Shown here piece after piece: positions 15,267-24,135 of a stretch of DNA of 64,000 nucleotides. The translations under genes were made by a program, and so were the position numbers. The notes under the pieces are model-generated. The model made no database searches. It was given only the letters and a program-made list of their open reading frames with translations, and was not told where the DNA came from. Numbering within the stretch: the first letter of the stretch is position 1; every line of letters begins with the position of its first letter. The stretch is from the NCBI GenBank assembly GCA_946479035.1, contig CAMLDW010000002.1, forward strand, positions 73,058 through 137,057, read 5' to 3'. Source of the DNA: an uncultured Chthonomonadaceae bacterium. GTDB taxonomy: Bacteria > Armatimonadota > Fimbriimonadia > Fimbriimonadales > Fimbriimonadaceae.

Positions 15267-18200
15267 ATGGGCCTCACTAAGATCGCGATCCAGCGGCCAG
15301 TCTTCATCCTGATGCTGATGCTGCTCGTCTTGATGATGGGCCGCGTGGCGTACAAGTCGATGCGGGTTGAAGAGAACCCGGACGTCACGTTCGGCACGAT
15401 CACAATCTCGACCGCCTATCCTGGCGCGGGTGCGGACGAAGTGAACAACCTCGTCACGCGCCCGATGGAGGAGGCTGTCTCCGGCGTGGCCAACCTGCTC
15501 GAAGTGACGAGCTCTTCGCAGGAGGGCGTCTCTGTGGTCTCGCTGCAGTTCGAAGTCGGCACGAACATGGACGCGTCGCTCAACGACGTCCGCTCGAAAG
15601 TGGACGCCAACGTCGGGCAGCTTCCAAAAGAGGTCGAAAAGCCGATCGTCGACAAGTTCGACTTTTCGGCCGCGCCCGTGCTGTACCTTTCGCTTCGCAG
15701 CGACAGGCTCTCCAACCGCCAGTTGCGCGACCTAGCCGACAACGTCCTGAAGGACAGGTTTGCACAGACCAAGGGCGTCGCGAGCGTCGACGTCAGCGGC
15801 GGCGAACAGCGCGAGATCCAAGTTCGCGTGAAGAAGGACGCTCTGCTGCGCTACGGCATCGGCATCCTCGATCTGCAACAGGCCGTGCAGCAGGCCTCGC
15901 TCAACGTGCCCGCAGGGCGCGTACAGACAGGCGCCTCGGAGTTCTCCGTCCGCGTGCTGGGCGAGTTCAAGACGCCCGAAGAGATCGGCGACACGTACAT
16001 CAGCGTACAGGACCCCGGCCAGAACGGCGCGCGCCACAAGGTGAAGCTGAGCGACGTGGCGACAGTCGTGGACTCGAACGTCGAACGGCGCAGCTACAGC
16101 CGTATGAACGGTTCCGACTCCGTCGTCATCACGGTGACGAAGGCGAAAGAGGGGAACGCAGTCGAGATCTCGCACGCGATCCTCAAGGACCCCGGGCCGA
16201 CCGGCAAGACGCTCGTCAAGTCGATGGAGGACCAGTACGGCATCCAGTTCATCGTGACGCGCGACGCGAGCAAGCAGATCGAAGAGTCTCTCTTCGACCT
16301 GCAGTTCGCGCTCTTCTTCGGCATCGTGCTCGTGACGGCGGTCGTTTACCTCTTCCTGCACAACCTGCGCGGAACGATGATCGTCGCGATCGCGATCCCG
16401 ATCTGCCTCTTCGGCGCGATGATCGTGCTGTGGGCGAGCGGGTTCACGATCAACAACATGACCATGCTGGCGCTCTCGCTGGCGATCGGAGTGCTCGTCG
16501 ACGACGCGATCGTCATCATCGAGAACATCTACCGTCACTTGACGCACGGCGAGGAGCCGGTGGAGGCGGCGATCAACGGACGGATGGAGATCGGCCTGGC
16601 CGCGATCGCGATCACGTTGGCCGACGTCGTCGTGTTCGTGCCTATCGCGTTCATGGGCGGCGTCGTCGGGCAGTTCTTCCGCGCTCTGGGCATTGGCTTT
16701 GCGGTGACCGTGCTCTTCTCGCTGTTCGTCTCGTTCACGGTCACGCCGATGCTCGCCTCGCGCTGGTACCGGAAAGGCGAGGACTGGGAGCACCCGACCG
16801 GCCGCTTCGCCAACTGGTTCGAGGGGCGCTTCAACGCCTTCCGCGACCTATATGGCCGTGTCTTGCGCAAGGCGCTCAACCACCGCTGGTACCTATTCGG
16901 CGGCGGCTTTACCGCGCTTGTCGCGGTCTTCATGATGATCGGCGGTAGCTTCGCGCCCAAACTGCCGGACGCGATCAAGTCGGTCGCAGGACTGTTCATG
17001 TTCTGCGTGATCATCGGCGTGTCAGTGTTCGTCGGGAACATTTTTCGCGGGTACATCAAGCCGAAGTACATCCTTCACGGCGCGATGTTTGGCGCGGTGT
17101 TCTTGCTCGCGGCCGCGGTCGGTTTCGGGTTTGCTCAGTGGAAGAAGGAGTCGGTGTTCAAGTTCGCGTTCTTCCCGCCGACGGACGGCGGGCAGGTCTC
17201 GGTCAACGTCGAGCTCCCGCCCGGCGCCAGCCTCGAGGAGACGCGCAAGGTCGTCGAGCGCGTCGAGCAGGTCGTGATGAAGCACCCGGAGTCGCAGTAC
17301 GTGCTCAGCGAGGTCGGGCGGCGCGGCGGCGGCGGCTTCAGCCTCGCCAGCCTCGGCACGAACTTCGCGCGCGTCAGCGTCACTCTCTATGACAAGAAGT
17401 CGATCACCGATTCGCTCGCTTTCTGGAAAAAGCCGGAGACGCACCTGCGCACGGTGAGCGACACGTCCGTCGCCGCAGACATGCTGCAGTCGGTCGGTCG
17501 CGTGCCGGGCGCGAAGATCACGGTCAGCACAGGGGGCAGCGTTGGTTTCGGGCGACCGATCCAGCTCTCGTTCCAGTCGAACGACCGCGATGCGCTGCTC
17601 GCGACCGCGGTCGCCGTGCAGGACGGGCTGAACAGCGGCGCGATCAAGGGCGTCGTCTCGCCCGAGATCTCCTCCAAGCCCGGCAAGCCGGAGCTGCAGG
17701 CGATCCCGGACCGTGTGCGCCTGGGCGACCTCAACCTGACCGTCGCCTCCGTCGGCGCCGCGATGCGCGTGCTCTATGAAGGCGACATCCAGTCGAAGTT
17801 CCGCGTGCTGGGCCGCGAGTACGACATCCGCGTAATGATGGACCTTGCGGACCGCAACGACCTCAACCTCGTCTCGCAAGTGCCGGTGACGTTCAAGGAC
17901 GGCAACCCGATCTACCTCACCGACGTCTCGCACATCGTCCGCGGGCAGAGCGTGGACAAGATCGACCGCCGCAACCGCGCGCAGGAGGTCCAGGTCTCCG
18001 CAGACCTCTTGCCGGGCTATGCCGCAGGCACGGTCAACCTCGAGATCGAAAAGTGGATGAAGGACAACAACCTCATCCACCAAGGTGTGAACTACCAGCC
18101 GCAAGGGCAGGCGAACGTGCAAAACCGCGAGCAGGGGTACCTGTTCGGCGCGCTCGGGCTCGGCGTCGTGCTCGTCTATATGCTGCTCGCCTCGCTCTAC

Positions 18201-18746
18201 GACAATCTGCTCTATCCGTTCATCATCCAGCTCGCACAGCCGCAGGCGCTCGTCGGCGCGATCCTCGCGCTCGTGCTCACCGACAAGACGCTCAACATCG
18301 TCGGCATGATCGGCATCATCGCGCTCGTCGGGCTGGTCGGCAAGAACGCGATCCTGCTTGTCGACTACGCGAACACTCTGCGTGCCAGGGGGTATTCGCG
18401 CTTCGAAGCGCTCGTGGAGTCGGGCCGCACGCGGCTGCGCCCGATCATGATGACGACCCTCGCCCTCGTGTTCGGCATGCTTCCGGTCGCGCTCGCGATC
18501 GGCCGCGGCTCTGAGTTCCGCGAGACGATCGGTATCACGATCATCGGCGGCGTGCTGCTCTCGACGGTCCTTACGCTGCTCATCATCCCGTGCTCGTACT
18601 CGATCTTCGACGACCTCTCGGAGGCGGTCGGTGGCAAGTTCCGGCGCTTCACGCGGACGAGGGCGGACGTCAGCGCGTATCGCACGTTTCCGCGCGAAGA
18701 AGGGCAGGAAGGGGCGGAAACGCCGACTTCGACCCAGCCAAAGTGA
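15267..18746 (+). CDS. RND multidrug-type transporter (HAE1/AcrB family) with an extra membrane insert
   Basis: Proton-driven inner-membrane pump. Proton-relay residues are conserved: the two Asp in GVLVDDAIVIIEN (TM4), Lys in LVGKNAILLVDYAN (TM10) and Arg in RLRPIMMTTLAL (TM11). The protein is 1159 residues, about 110 longer than AcrB. Much of the excess is near residues 562-628, where two extra hydrophobic segments lie between TM7 and the FFPPTDGG block that opens the second periplasmic half. It completes the operon with the adaptor and TolC-like genes. Heavy-metal (CusA) type is less likely because no Met-rich metal motifs are seen. Confidence 0.93.
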   Translation: MGLTKIAIQRPVFILMLMLLVLMMGRVAYKSMRVEENPDVTFGTITISTAYPGAGADEVNNLVTRPMEEAVSGVANLLEVTSSSQEGVSVVSLQFEVGTNMDASLNDVRSKVDANVGQLPKEVEKPIVDKFDFSAAPVLYLSLRSDRLSNRQLRDLADNVLKDRFAQTKGVASVDVSGGEQREIQVRVKKDALLRYGIGILDLQQAVQQASLNVPAGRVQTGASEFSVRVLGEFKTPEEIGDTYISVQDPGQNGARHKVKLSDVATVVDSNVERRSYSRMNGSDSVVITVTKAKEGNAVEISHAILKDPGPTGKTLVKSMEDQYGIQFIVTRDASKQIEESLFDLQFALFFGIVLVTAVVYLFLHNLRGTMIVAIAIPICLFGAMIVLWASGFTINNMTMLALSLAIGVLVDDAIVIIENIYRHLTHGEEPVEAAINGRMEIGLAAIAITLADVVVFVPIAFMGGVVGQFFRALGIGFAVTVLFSLFVSFTVTPMLASRWYRKGEDWEHPTGRFANWFEGRFNAFRDLYGRVLRKALNHRWYLFGGGFTALVAVFMMIGGSFAPKLPDAIKSVAGLFMFCVIIGVSVFVGNIFRGYIKPKYILHGAMFGAVFLLAAAVGFGFAQWKKESVFKFAFFPPTDGGQVSVNVELPPGASLEETRKVVERVEQVVMKHPESQYVLSEVGRRGGGGFSLASLGTNFARVSVTLYDKKSITDSLAFWKKPETHLRTVSDTSVAADMLQSVGRVPGAKITVSTGGSVGFGRPIQLSFQSNDRDALLATAVAVQDGLNSGAIKGVVSPEISSKPGKPELQAIPDRVRLGDLNLTVASVGAAMRVLYEGDIQSKFRVLGREYDIRVMMDLADRNDLNLVSQVPVTFKDGNPIYLTDVSHIVRGQSVDKIDRRNRAQEVQVSADLLPGYAAGTVNLEIEKWMKDNNLIHQGVNYQPQGQANVQNREQGYLFGALGLGVVLVYMLLASLYDNLLYPFIIQLAQPQALVGAILALVLTDKTLNIVGMIGIIALVGLVGKNAILLVDYANTLRARGYSRFEALVESGRTRLRPIMMTTLALVFGMLPVALAIGRGSEFRETIGITIIGGVLLSTVLTLLIIPCSYSIFDDLSEAVGGKFRRFTRTRADVSAYRTFPREEGQEGAETPTSTQPK

Positions 18747-18766
18747 CATTCGGGGCCCGCGTCTAC

Positions 18767-18772
18767 TATCCT
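18767..18772 (+). promoter_or_regulatory. TANNNT element of the P1B ATPase
   Basis: TATCCT ends 8 bases before the ATG at 18781 and indicates a separate leaderless transcript after the RND gene. Confidence 0.5.
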
Positions 18773-18780
18773 GGGGGTTG

Positions 18781-20721
18781 ATGGACAGGCGCGTGCAGGT
18801 CTGGCTGACGGTCGTGAGCGGTGTGACGCTCGTCGTCAGCTTCTTCGGGCTCGCCGCCTGGATCCCTTACGTCTCCGTCGCCTGCGGCTCCGTGATCGCG
18901 CTCCGCTCTGCGTGGGGCGCGCTGGTCAATCGGCAGATCGACGTCAACGTCCTGATGATCCTCGCAGCGTACGGCTCGGTCGCGCTCGGACTGACGGTCG
19001 AGGCGGCGGTGCTGCTCTTCCTGTTTGCGCTCTCGGGCACTCTCGAGGAATACGCGATGGCGCGCACGAGGTCCGCCATCGAGGGCCTGATCAAACTGCG
19101 CCCAGAGACCGCCATCCTCGTCGTGGACGGCTCTGACAAAAAGGTGCCGATCGAATCGCTCAAGCTCGGGGACACCGTGCGCGTGCTCCCGTTCAACGCG
19201 TTCCCGATCGACGGGACGGTGTTGCAGGGAGAGACGACCGTCGACCAGTCCGCAATGACTGGAGAGTCGCACGCGGTGCCGCGCAAGCCCGGCGACGCGG
19301 TCCTCGCAGGCACGCAGAACGGCGAAGGGATGCTGCTCGTCAAAGTGACCGCCGAGCACGGCGGCACGACGCTCGAGAAGATCGTCGCGCTCGTGCGGGA
19401 CGCGCAGGAGAACAAGGCGAGCGGCGAACGGATCAGCGCCTGGTTCGGCACGCGCTACACGCTCTTCGTCATCTTCGCCTTCTTCGTCTCGCTGGCTGTG
19501 CGGTTCACGATCGGCGAGGACTGGCACCGAGCGACCTACGCGTCGCTCAGCCTCTTTGTCGCGCTCAGCCCGTGCGCCCTGGTGATCTCCGTGCCGGCCG
19601 CGACTCTCAGCGCCCTGGCGTGGGCTGCGCGGCGCGGGATCCTCGTGCGCGGAGGCGAGTTCATCGAAACGATGGGCAAAGTTGACACCGCAGTGTTCGA
19701 TAAGACCGGCACGCTGACGGCAGGAAGGCCGCGCCTGGCGCAGATCTGCGTCTGCGATACCGTAGTGGCGGCCGTGGCGGGAGGCGGAGTCGAGTGCGCC
19801 GAGCGCGACGCCTGCTGGCGCACCGGAGAGGCGATGTCGCGCGATTCCCAAGAGATCTTGGCGCTGGCGGCGTCTGCAGAGCAGTACAGCACGCACCCGA
19901 TCGCACAGGCTGTTGTAGACGCAGCGCAGGCGGAGGGACTGCATGTTCCGATCGCAACGGAGCACCATTCGCTCTCGGGCCTTGGCGTCGTGGCGCTCGT
20001 CGAAGGCAAGCGCGTGCGCGTCGGCCAGCGACGGTACTTCGAGCGCGACGGCGGGAGCCTGCCCGAGCACTTCGCAGTTCACGTCGAGGAGATGCAGCAC
20101 CACGGCATGACGGTCGCGATCGCGGAGTGCGACGGCGAGTACGCCGCGCTCGGGCTGGAGGACGTCGTGCGGCCCGAAGCGTCGGCAGTCCTGACCGAAC
20201 TGCGTGAGCTCGGCATCAAGACGCAGCTTATGTTGACGGGCGACACCCCACAGACCGCCGCCGCCGTCGCCTCGCGCCTTTCGATCACGGATATGAGGGC
20301 CGGGCTCTTGCCGGACGACAAAGAGCGGCTCGTCTCCGGACTGGTCAAAGGCGGCGCGACCGTGATGATGGTCGGTGACGGGATCAACGATGCGCCAAGC
20401 CTAGCTCGCGCGAACGTAGGCGTCGCGATGGGCGGCCTTGGCTCGGACGTCGCGCTCAATGCAGCCGACGTCGTGCTGATGCAGGACCGGTTGTCGCTGC
20501 TGCCCCCGCTCGTACGCCTCGGTCGCCGCACGAACGCGGTGATCAAGCAGAACCTCTACTTCGGCACCGGCGTGATCCTCACACTGCTCGTAGGCTCGCT
20601 CGTATGGGACGCGTTTTTCGCGAGCAAGAACCTGATCCTGCCGTTCGCGGTCGTCGGGCACGAGGGCTCGACTGTGATCGTGATCTTGAACGGCCTGCGC
20701 CTGTTGCGCGGCGAGCGATAG
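18781..20721 (+). CDS. P1B-4-type metal-exporting ATPase
   Basis: Inner-membrane P-type ATPase of 646 residues. Visible motifs: TGES actuator loop, D307 of DKTGTLT (phosphorylated Asp), GDGINDAP hinge, the membrane metal site S263-P264-C265, and H627-E-G-S near the last helix. SPC plus HEGS without N-terminal metal-binding domains defines the P1B-4 group, which exports Co, Fe, Zn or Ni. An unusual Cys-containing insert follows the phosphorylation site (C323, C325, C339, C345). The frame extends 50 codons upstream into the RND gene, but that part is Arg-rich shadow; TATCCT at 8 bases supports this ATG. It abuts the convergent next gene with no gap. Confidence 0.92.
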   Translation: MDRRVQVWLTVVSGVTLVVSFFGLAAWIPYVSVACGSVIALRSAWGALVNRQIDVNVLMILAAYGSVALGLTVEAAVLLFLFALSGTLEEYAMARTRSAIEGLIKLRPETAILVVDGSDKKVPIESLKLGDTVRVLPFNAFPIDGTVLQGETTVDQSAMTGESHAVPRKPGDAVLAGTQNGEGMLLVKVTAEHGGTTLEKIVALVRDAQENKASGERISAWFGTRYTLFVIFAFFVSLAVRFTIGEDWHRATYASLSLFVALSPCALVISVPAATLSALAWAARRGILVRGGEFIETMGKVDTAVFDKTGTLTAGRPRLAQICVCDTVVAAVAGGGVECAERDACWRTGEAMSRDSQEILALAASAEQYSTHPIAQAVVDAAQAEGLHVPIATEHHSLSGLGVVALVEGKRVRVGQRRYFERDGGSLPEHFAVHVEEMQHHGMTVAIAECDGEYAALGLEDVVRPEASAVLTELRELGIKTQLMLTGDTPQTAAAVASRLSITDMRAGLLPDDKERLVSGLVKGGATVMMVGDGINDAPSLARANVGVAMGGLGSDVALNAADVVLMQDRLSLLPPLVRLGRRTNAVIKQNLYFGTGVILTLLVGSLVWDAFFASKNLILPFAVVGHEGSTVIVILNGLRLLRGER

Positions 20722-21345
20722 TCAGTCTGAGAATTCCAAGACGAGCCTCGGCTGGCGCTCCTTCTCCACGCTGCGCGAAAAGACGTGGTAGAAGGGCCCG
20801 TCCGCACCGTTCGGCTGCATCTTGCTCGTGATCGCGATCGCGACCGCCTTCTTGCCGTCGAGCGCCTTGCGAAGGTCCGCCTTTCCAGAAAGGAGGTTGA
20901 TCTCGATCTTGAACGGCTTGCCGTCGGCCGCGGGCACGACGATAGTCTTTCCTAGCATCGCGGCGTCGCCCGCCTCGGGCATGTGCTGCGAAAACTGCTC
21001 GAACGACCACTTCTTCTCGTCGAAGTTGGGATCGACCAGCCGCGCTTCGAGCGGGTTGTTCTTCGCGTCGTCCGCCGTGAAGTTCGGGTCCTGCTCATGG
21101 AAGAGCACGAGCGTCGCGGACTTCAGCTTGCTCACCGGGTCCTTGATCGACGAAAGGTCGAACCGCATCATGCTGTACGAGTGCCCGGCCGTGTCCACGT
21201 CGCCGACGGAGCTTGTGCCGTCGCCCCACACGCGCAAGAGCGGGTCGCCCGTCTGGTCGAACGTGTTCGGATACACCCACACGTCGTCGGTCGCATAGAG
21301 CGTCGTCGTGCCGAGCAGGGAAGCGAGCGCGAGCGCGGTGAGCAT
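20722..21345 (-). CDS. Secreted DNRLRE/CBM96-like beta-sandwich protein
   Basis: The 207-residue product has a signal peptide (LTALALASLLGTTTLYA) and then one domain resembling DNRLRE modules, some of which are classified as CBM96. The core pattern is DDVWVYP, RVWGDG, MMRFDLSSI, the strand SATLVLFHE and a C-terminal RLVLEFSD. Such domains are carbohydrate-binding or structural, usually attached to larger secreted proteins; here it stands alone. A much longer frame running through mutS2 is an artefact. ATG at 21345 has TACAAT 6 bases upstream. Confidence 0.72.
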   Translation of the reverse strand: MLTALALASLLGTTTLYATDDVWVYPNTFDQTGDPLLRVWGDGTSSVGDVDTAGHSYSMMRFDLSSIKDPVSKLKSATLVLFHEQDPNFTADDAKNNPLEARLVDPNFDEKKWSFEQFSQHMPEAGDAAMLGKTIVVPAADGKPFKIEINLLSGKADLRKALDGKKAVAIAITSKMQPNGADGPFYHVFSRSVEKERQPRLVLEFSD

Positions 21346-21351
21346 GCGCCG

Positions 21352-21357
21352 ATTGTA
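21352..21357 (-). promoter_or_regulatory. TANNNT element of the DNRLRE gene
   Basis: TACAAT on the minus strand ends 6 bases before the ATG at 21345. Confidence 0.5.
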
Positions 21358-21381
21358 CGCCGGGCCGCGCGGGCGCCCTGC

Positions 21382-21387
21382 CACAAT
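21382..21387 (+). promoter_or_regulatory. -10-like element deciding the mutS2 start
   Basis: CACAAT ends 7 bases before the ATG at 21395. It overlaps an earlier ATG (21386), which would then be untranscribed. Confidence 0.4.
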
Positions 21388-21394
21388 GGGACTG

Positions 21395-23728
21395 ATGCAC
21401 GCGCTGCAAGCGCTCGAATTTGACGGTGTCTTGACCTTGCTGGCGGCGCAGTGCGACACGCCGGCGGGCGAGTCGCTCGCGCTTGAGCTCGAGCCGCGGT
21501 TCGAAGAAGAGGGGGTCTGGTTCGAGGTCGGTCGAACGGCCGAGGCGTGCGCACTGTTGGACGGTTCTCCGGTCTCGCTCGTCGGCGTCGGCCAGCTCGA
21601 GGGCGCGCTCAAGCGCGCAGCCAAGCAGGGCACTGTGGACGGCGCGAGCCTGTGGCAGGTGGGCGAGTCGCTCCGCGTCATGCGCGCCGCGCGCTCTGTG
21701 CTGCACCGACATTCGAGCGACTGCCCTTCGCTTTGGCTGCTAGGGCAGCGCCTACCCGACGTCGCCAAGCTGGAGTCGCGCATCTTGAGCAGCCTCGACG
21801 GCGACGGCACTGTGCGAGACGAGGCGAGCGCGGACCTCAAGACGGCAAGACAGAAGAAGAACGCGACCGCGAAGAAGATCACGGACAAGATCCAGTCGTA
21901 CGTCACGGGCAAGTCCCGCGACCTGCTCAGCGACACGGTAGTCACCCAGCGCAGCGGCCGCTTCGTCGTCCCGCTAAAGGCAGAGAACAAAGGCAAGATC
22001 AAGGGAATCGTGCACGATACGAGCGCGAGCGGACAGACGGTCTACATCGAACCGGAGGAGGTCGTCGCGCTCGGCAACGAGCTGCGAGAGGCCGAGGCAA
22101 GGGAGAAGGCAGAGGAGCAGCGGGTGCTTCAGGAGCTCTCAATCGCCGTCGGCGCAGTCGCGGAAGAGGTCATGGACGGACTGGAAGCCGTCGCAGAGCT
22201 CGACCTTGTCCAAGCAAAGGCGAGGCTCGGCCAGCAGAACGGCTGTTGCATACCGACCAAGGCCGGCACTGCGTTCGTTTGGCTAAAAGCGGCGCGGCAC
22301 CCGATGATCCCGCGCGAGGGCTCGGTGCCGCTCGACATCGCGCTCGGGCGCGAGCACGACGCGATCCTCATCACAGGGCCGAACACCGGCGGCAAGACCG
22401 TTGCGATCAAGACGGTCGGCCTCGCCGTCGCAATGGCGCAGGGCGGCATGATGCCGTTCGCCGAGTCCATGAAGCTCGGCGCGTTCTCGCAGCTCTGGGC
22501 CGACATCGGCGACGAGCAGTCCCTCCAACAGTCGCTCTCGACCTTCAGCGCGCACGTGCGCAACATCGCCGACGCGCTCAAGGGGATGAAGAAGGGCGCG
22601 CTCGTCCTGCTCGACGAGGTCGGCGCCGGCACTGACCCGGCCGAAGGGGCCGCGCTTGCCCGCGCGCTGCTCCTCAAGTTCCAGCAGGGAGGGGCCAAGG
22701 TGATCGCCAGCACTCACTATGGCGAGCTCAAGATCTTTGCTAGCAACGCGAAGGGGTTTACGAACGCGGCAATGGAGTTCGACGCCAAGACCCTGCGCCC
22801 GACCTACCAGTTCCACCTCGGAGTGCCCGGCTCGAGCCAGGCCTATCGCATCGCCGAGCGCCACGGCGTCCCAAGGGACGTCATCGAAGACGCGCTGCAG
22901 GGCGTGCGCGAAGAGGACCTCGACGTCGCAAAGATGATCGAAAGGCTCGAGCGCGCGCAAAAGCAGGCGCAGTCCGCGCAGGGCGAGGCCGACCGCCTCG
23001 CCGCGCAAATGAGGCAGCTCGAGGCAGAGGCGGAGGAAAAGATCAAGAAGGCGCAAGAGGCCAGGGCGCGCGCGCGCTCGGACGCGGCGGAGGAGCTCGA
23101 AGGCGCGCTCAAAGAGATCCGCGAGCAGGCCGACGAGCTGTTCGATTCGCTCAAGCCCGGCGCCGAGCAAAGGGACATCGAAGAGGCACGGGCAAAGCTC
23201 AAGGCGCTCGGCGCAAAGGGAGTAGAGGCCGCAGCAAGGTTGCGCCCCAAAAAGGAAGCGCGCAGACCGCCCGCTCAGGAGCTGACAAGAGGAACCCAGG
23301 TCCGACTCGTCGAGGTCGGCCAGACCGGCACTCTCATCGAAGACGCCAAAGACGGCTATGCCAACGTGCTCGTCGGCTCGATGAAGATGAAGGTAAAGAC
23401 GAGCGATCTCGAGATCGTCTCCAAGCCCCAGTCGAAGCCCATCAAGAAGTCCACCTCTTCCCACCGGCTTGAAAAAGGACTGAGCGCGCCGTCCGAGATC
23501 CACCTCCGCCAGATGAGGGCCGAGGTCGCGATGGAGCTTCTCGAGCGCTTCCTCGACGACGCAGTCCTGGGCGGAATCCCCAGGGTCCGCATCGTCCATG
23601 GCAAGGGGGAGGGAATCCTGCGTAAAATGACCCGCGACCTCCTCCAGCGCCACCCTCATGTCAAGCGCTACAGCGACGCCGACGCCGACCAAGGAGGCGC
23701 CGGGGTCACGGTCGCCGAGTTCGATTGA
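21395..23728 (+). CDS. mutS2: Endonuclease MutS2
   Basis: MutS-family ATPase lacking the mismatch-recognition domain; family members suppress recombination or rescue collided ribosomes. Of 777 residues the core has Walker A GPNTGGKT (about 330-337), the LLDEVGAGTDP Walker B region, an Ala, Glu and Lys-rich coiled coil (about 510-620), a KOW-like linker and a C-terminal Smr nuclease domain (about 700-775) with VRIVHGKGEGIL. The ATG at 21395 is favoured by a CACAAT box 7 bases upstream; 21386 is the alternative (three residues longer). cdd follows immediately. Confidence 0.94.
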   Translation: MHALQALEFDGVLTLLAAQCDTPAGESLALELEPRFEEEGVWFEVGRTAEACALLDGSPVSLVGVGQLEGALKRAAKQGTVDGASLWQVGESLRVMRAARSVLHRHSSDCPSLWLLGQRLPDVAKLESRILSSLDGDGTVRDEASADLKTARQKKNATAKKITDKIQSYVTGKSRDLLSDTVVTQRSGRFVVPLKAENKGKIKGIVHDTSASGQTVYIEPEEVVALGNELREAEAREKAEEQRVLQELSIAVGAVAEEVMDGLEAVAELDLVQAKARLGQQNGCCIPTKAGTAFVWLKAARHPMIPREGSVPLDIALGREHDAILITGPNTGGKTVAIKTVGLAVAMAQGGMMPFAESMKLGAFSQLWADIGDEQSLQQSLSTFSAHVRNIADALKGMKKGALVLLDEVGAGTDPAEGAALARALLLKFQQGGAKVIASTHYGELKIFASNAKGFTNAAMEFDAKTLRPTYQFHLGVPGSSQAYRIAERHGVPRDVIEDALQGVREEDLDVAKMIERLERAQKQAQSAQGEADRLAAQMRQLEAEAEEKIKKAQEARARARSDAAEELEGALKEIREQADELFDSLKPGAEQRDIEEARAKLKALGAKGVEAAARLRPKKEARRPPAQELTRGTQVRLVEVGQTGTLIEDAKDGYANVLVGSMKMKVKTSDLEIVSKPQSKPIKKSTSSHRLEKGLSAPSEIHLRQMRAEVAMELLERFLDDAVLGGIPRVRIVHGKGEGILRKMTRDLLQRHPHVKRYSDADADQGGAGVTVAEFD

Positions 23729-23733
23729 ACCTG

Positions 23734-24129
23734 ATGGACGCCGACCTCAAGAACAAGCTCATCGAGGCTGCCAGGGCCGCCAGGGCGAACGCGTACGCGC
23801 CGTATTCCGTCTATCTGGTGGGCGCGGCGGCGCTGGCCGAGGACGGCGCGGTCTACGAGGGCTGCAACGTTGAAAACGCCTCCTACGGCCTCACGGTCTG
23901 CGCCGAGCGCAACGCGGTCGCACGGATGGTGGTCGCGGGCAAGAGGCGCCTCGCAGCGATCGCGGTCGCCACGAGCGACCAGAACGTGCCCTGCGGCGCG
24001 TGCCTGCAAGTGATGCTGGAGTTTGCCGTGGGAAGCGAGATGCCCGTCTTGCTCATCGACGAAAGCTGCAGAGTGAGAGAGACGAGCCTGGGCGAGCTTT
24101 TGCCAGAAGGCTTCAAGAGAAAGAAGTAG
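23734..24129 (+). CDS. cdd: Cytidine deaminase
   Basis: Zinc hydrolase converting cytidine or deoxycytidine to the uracil form in pyrimidine salvage. The 131-residue homotetrameric-type enzyme has catalytic E58 in VCAERNA and zinc ligands C56, C87 and C90 (PCGAC). YAPYS near residue 21 binds the nucleoside. Two starts are possible: ATG 23734, used here, or TTG 23725, which would overlap the mutS2 stop as TTGA (the arrangement lutB uses). Either way it is coupled to mutS2. Confidence 0.95.
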   Translation: MDADLKNKLIEAARAARANAYAPYSVYLVGAAALAEDGAVYEGCNVENASYGLTVCAERNAVARMVVAGKRRLAAIAVATSDQNVPCGACLQVMLEFAVGSEMPVLLIDESCRVRETSLGELLPEGFKRKK

Positions 24130-24135
24130 AGAAAC

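Noticed and set aside
17022..18749. 575-codon open frame on the minus strand, and a 353-codon one at 15732-16793
   Set aside because: Both are antisense to the RND gene, have extreme Arg/Asp/His composition and no family resemblance; they arise from high GC and codon bias.
20722..22002. 426-codon version of the DNRLRE protein
   Set aside because: The extra N-terminal half is antisense to mutS2; a signal peptide and TACAAT box support the start at 21345.
22283..23692. 469-codon minus-strand frame inside mutS2
   Set aside because: Antisense shadow of a well-supported gene with biased composition.
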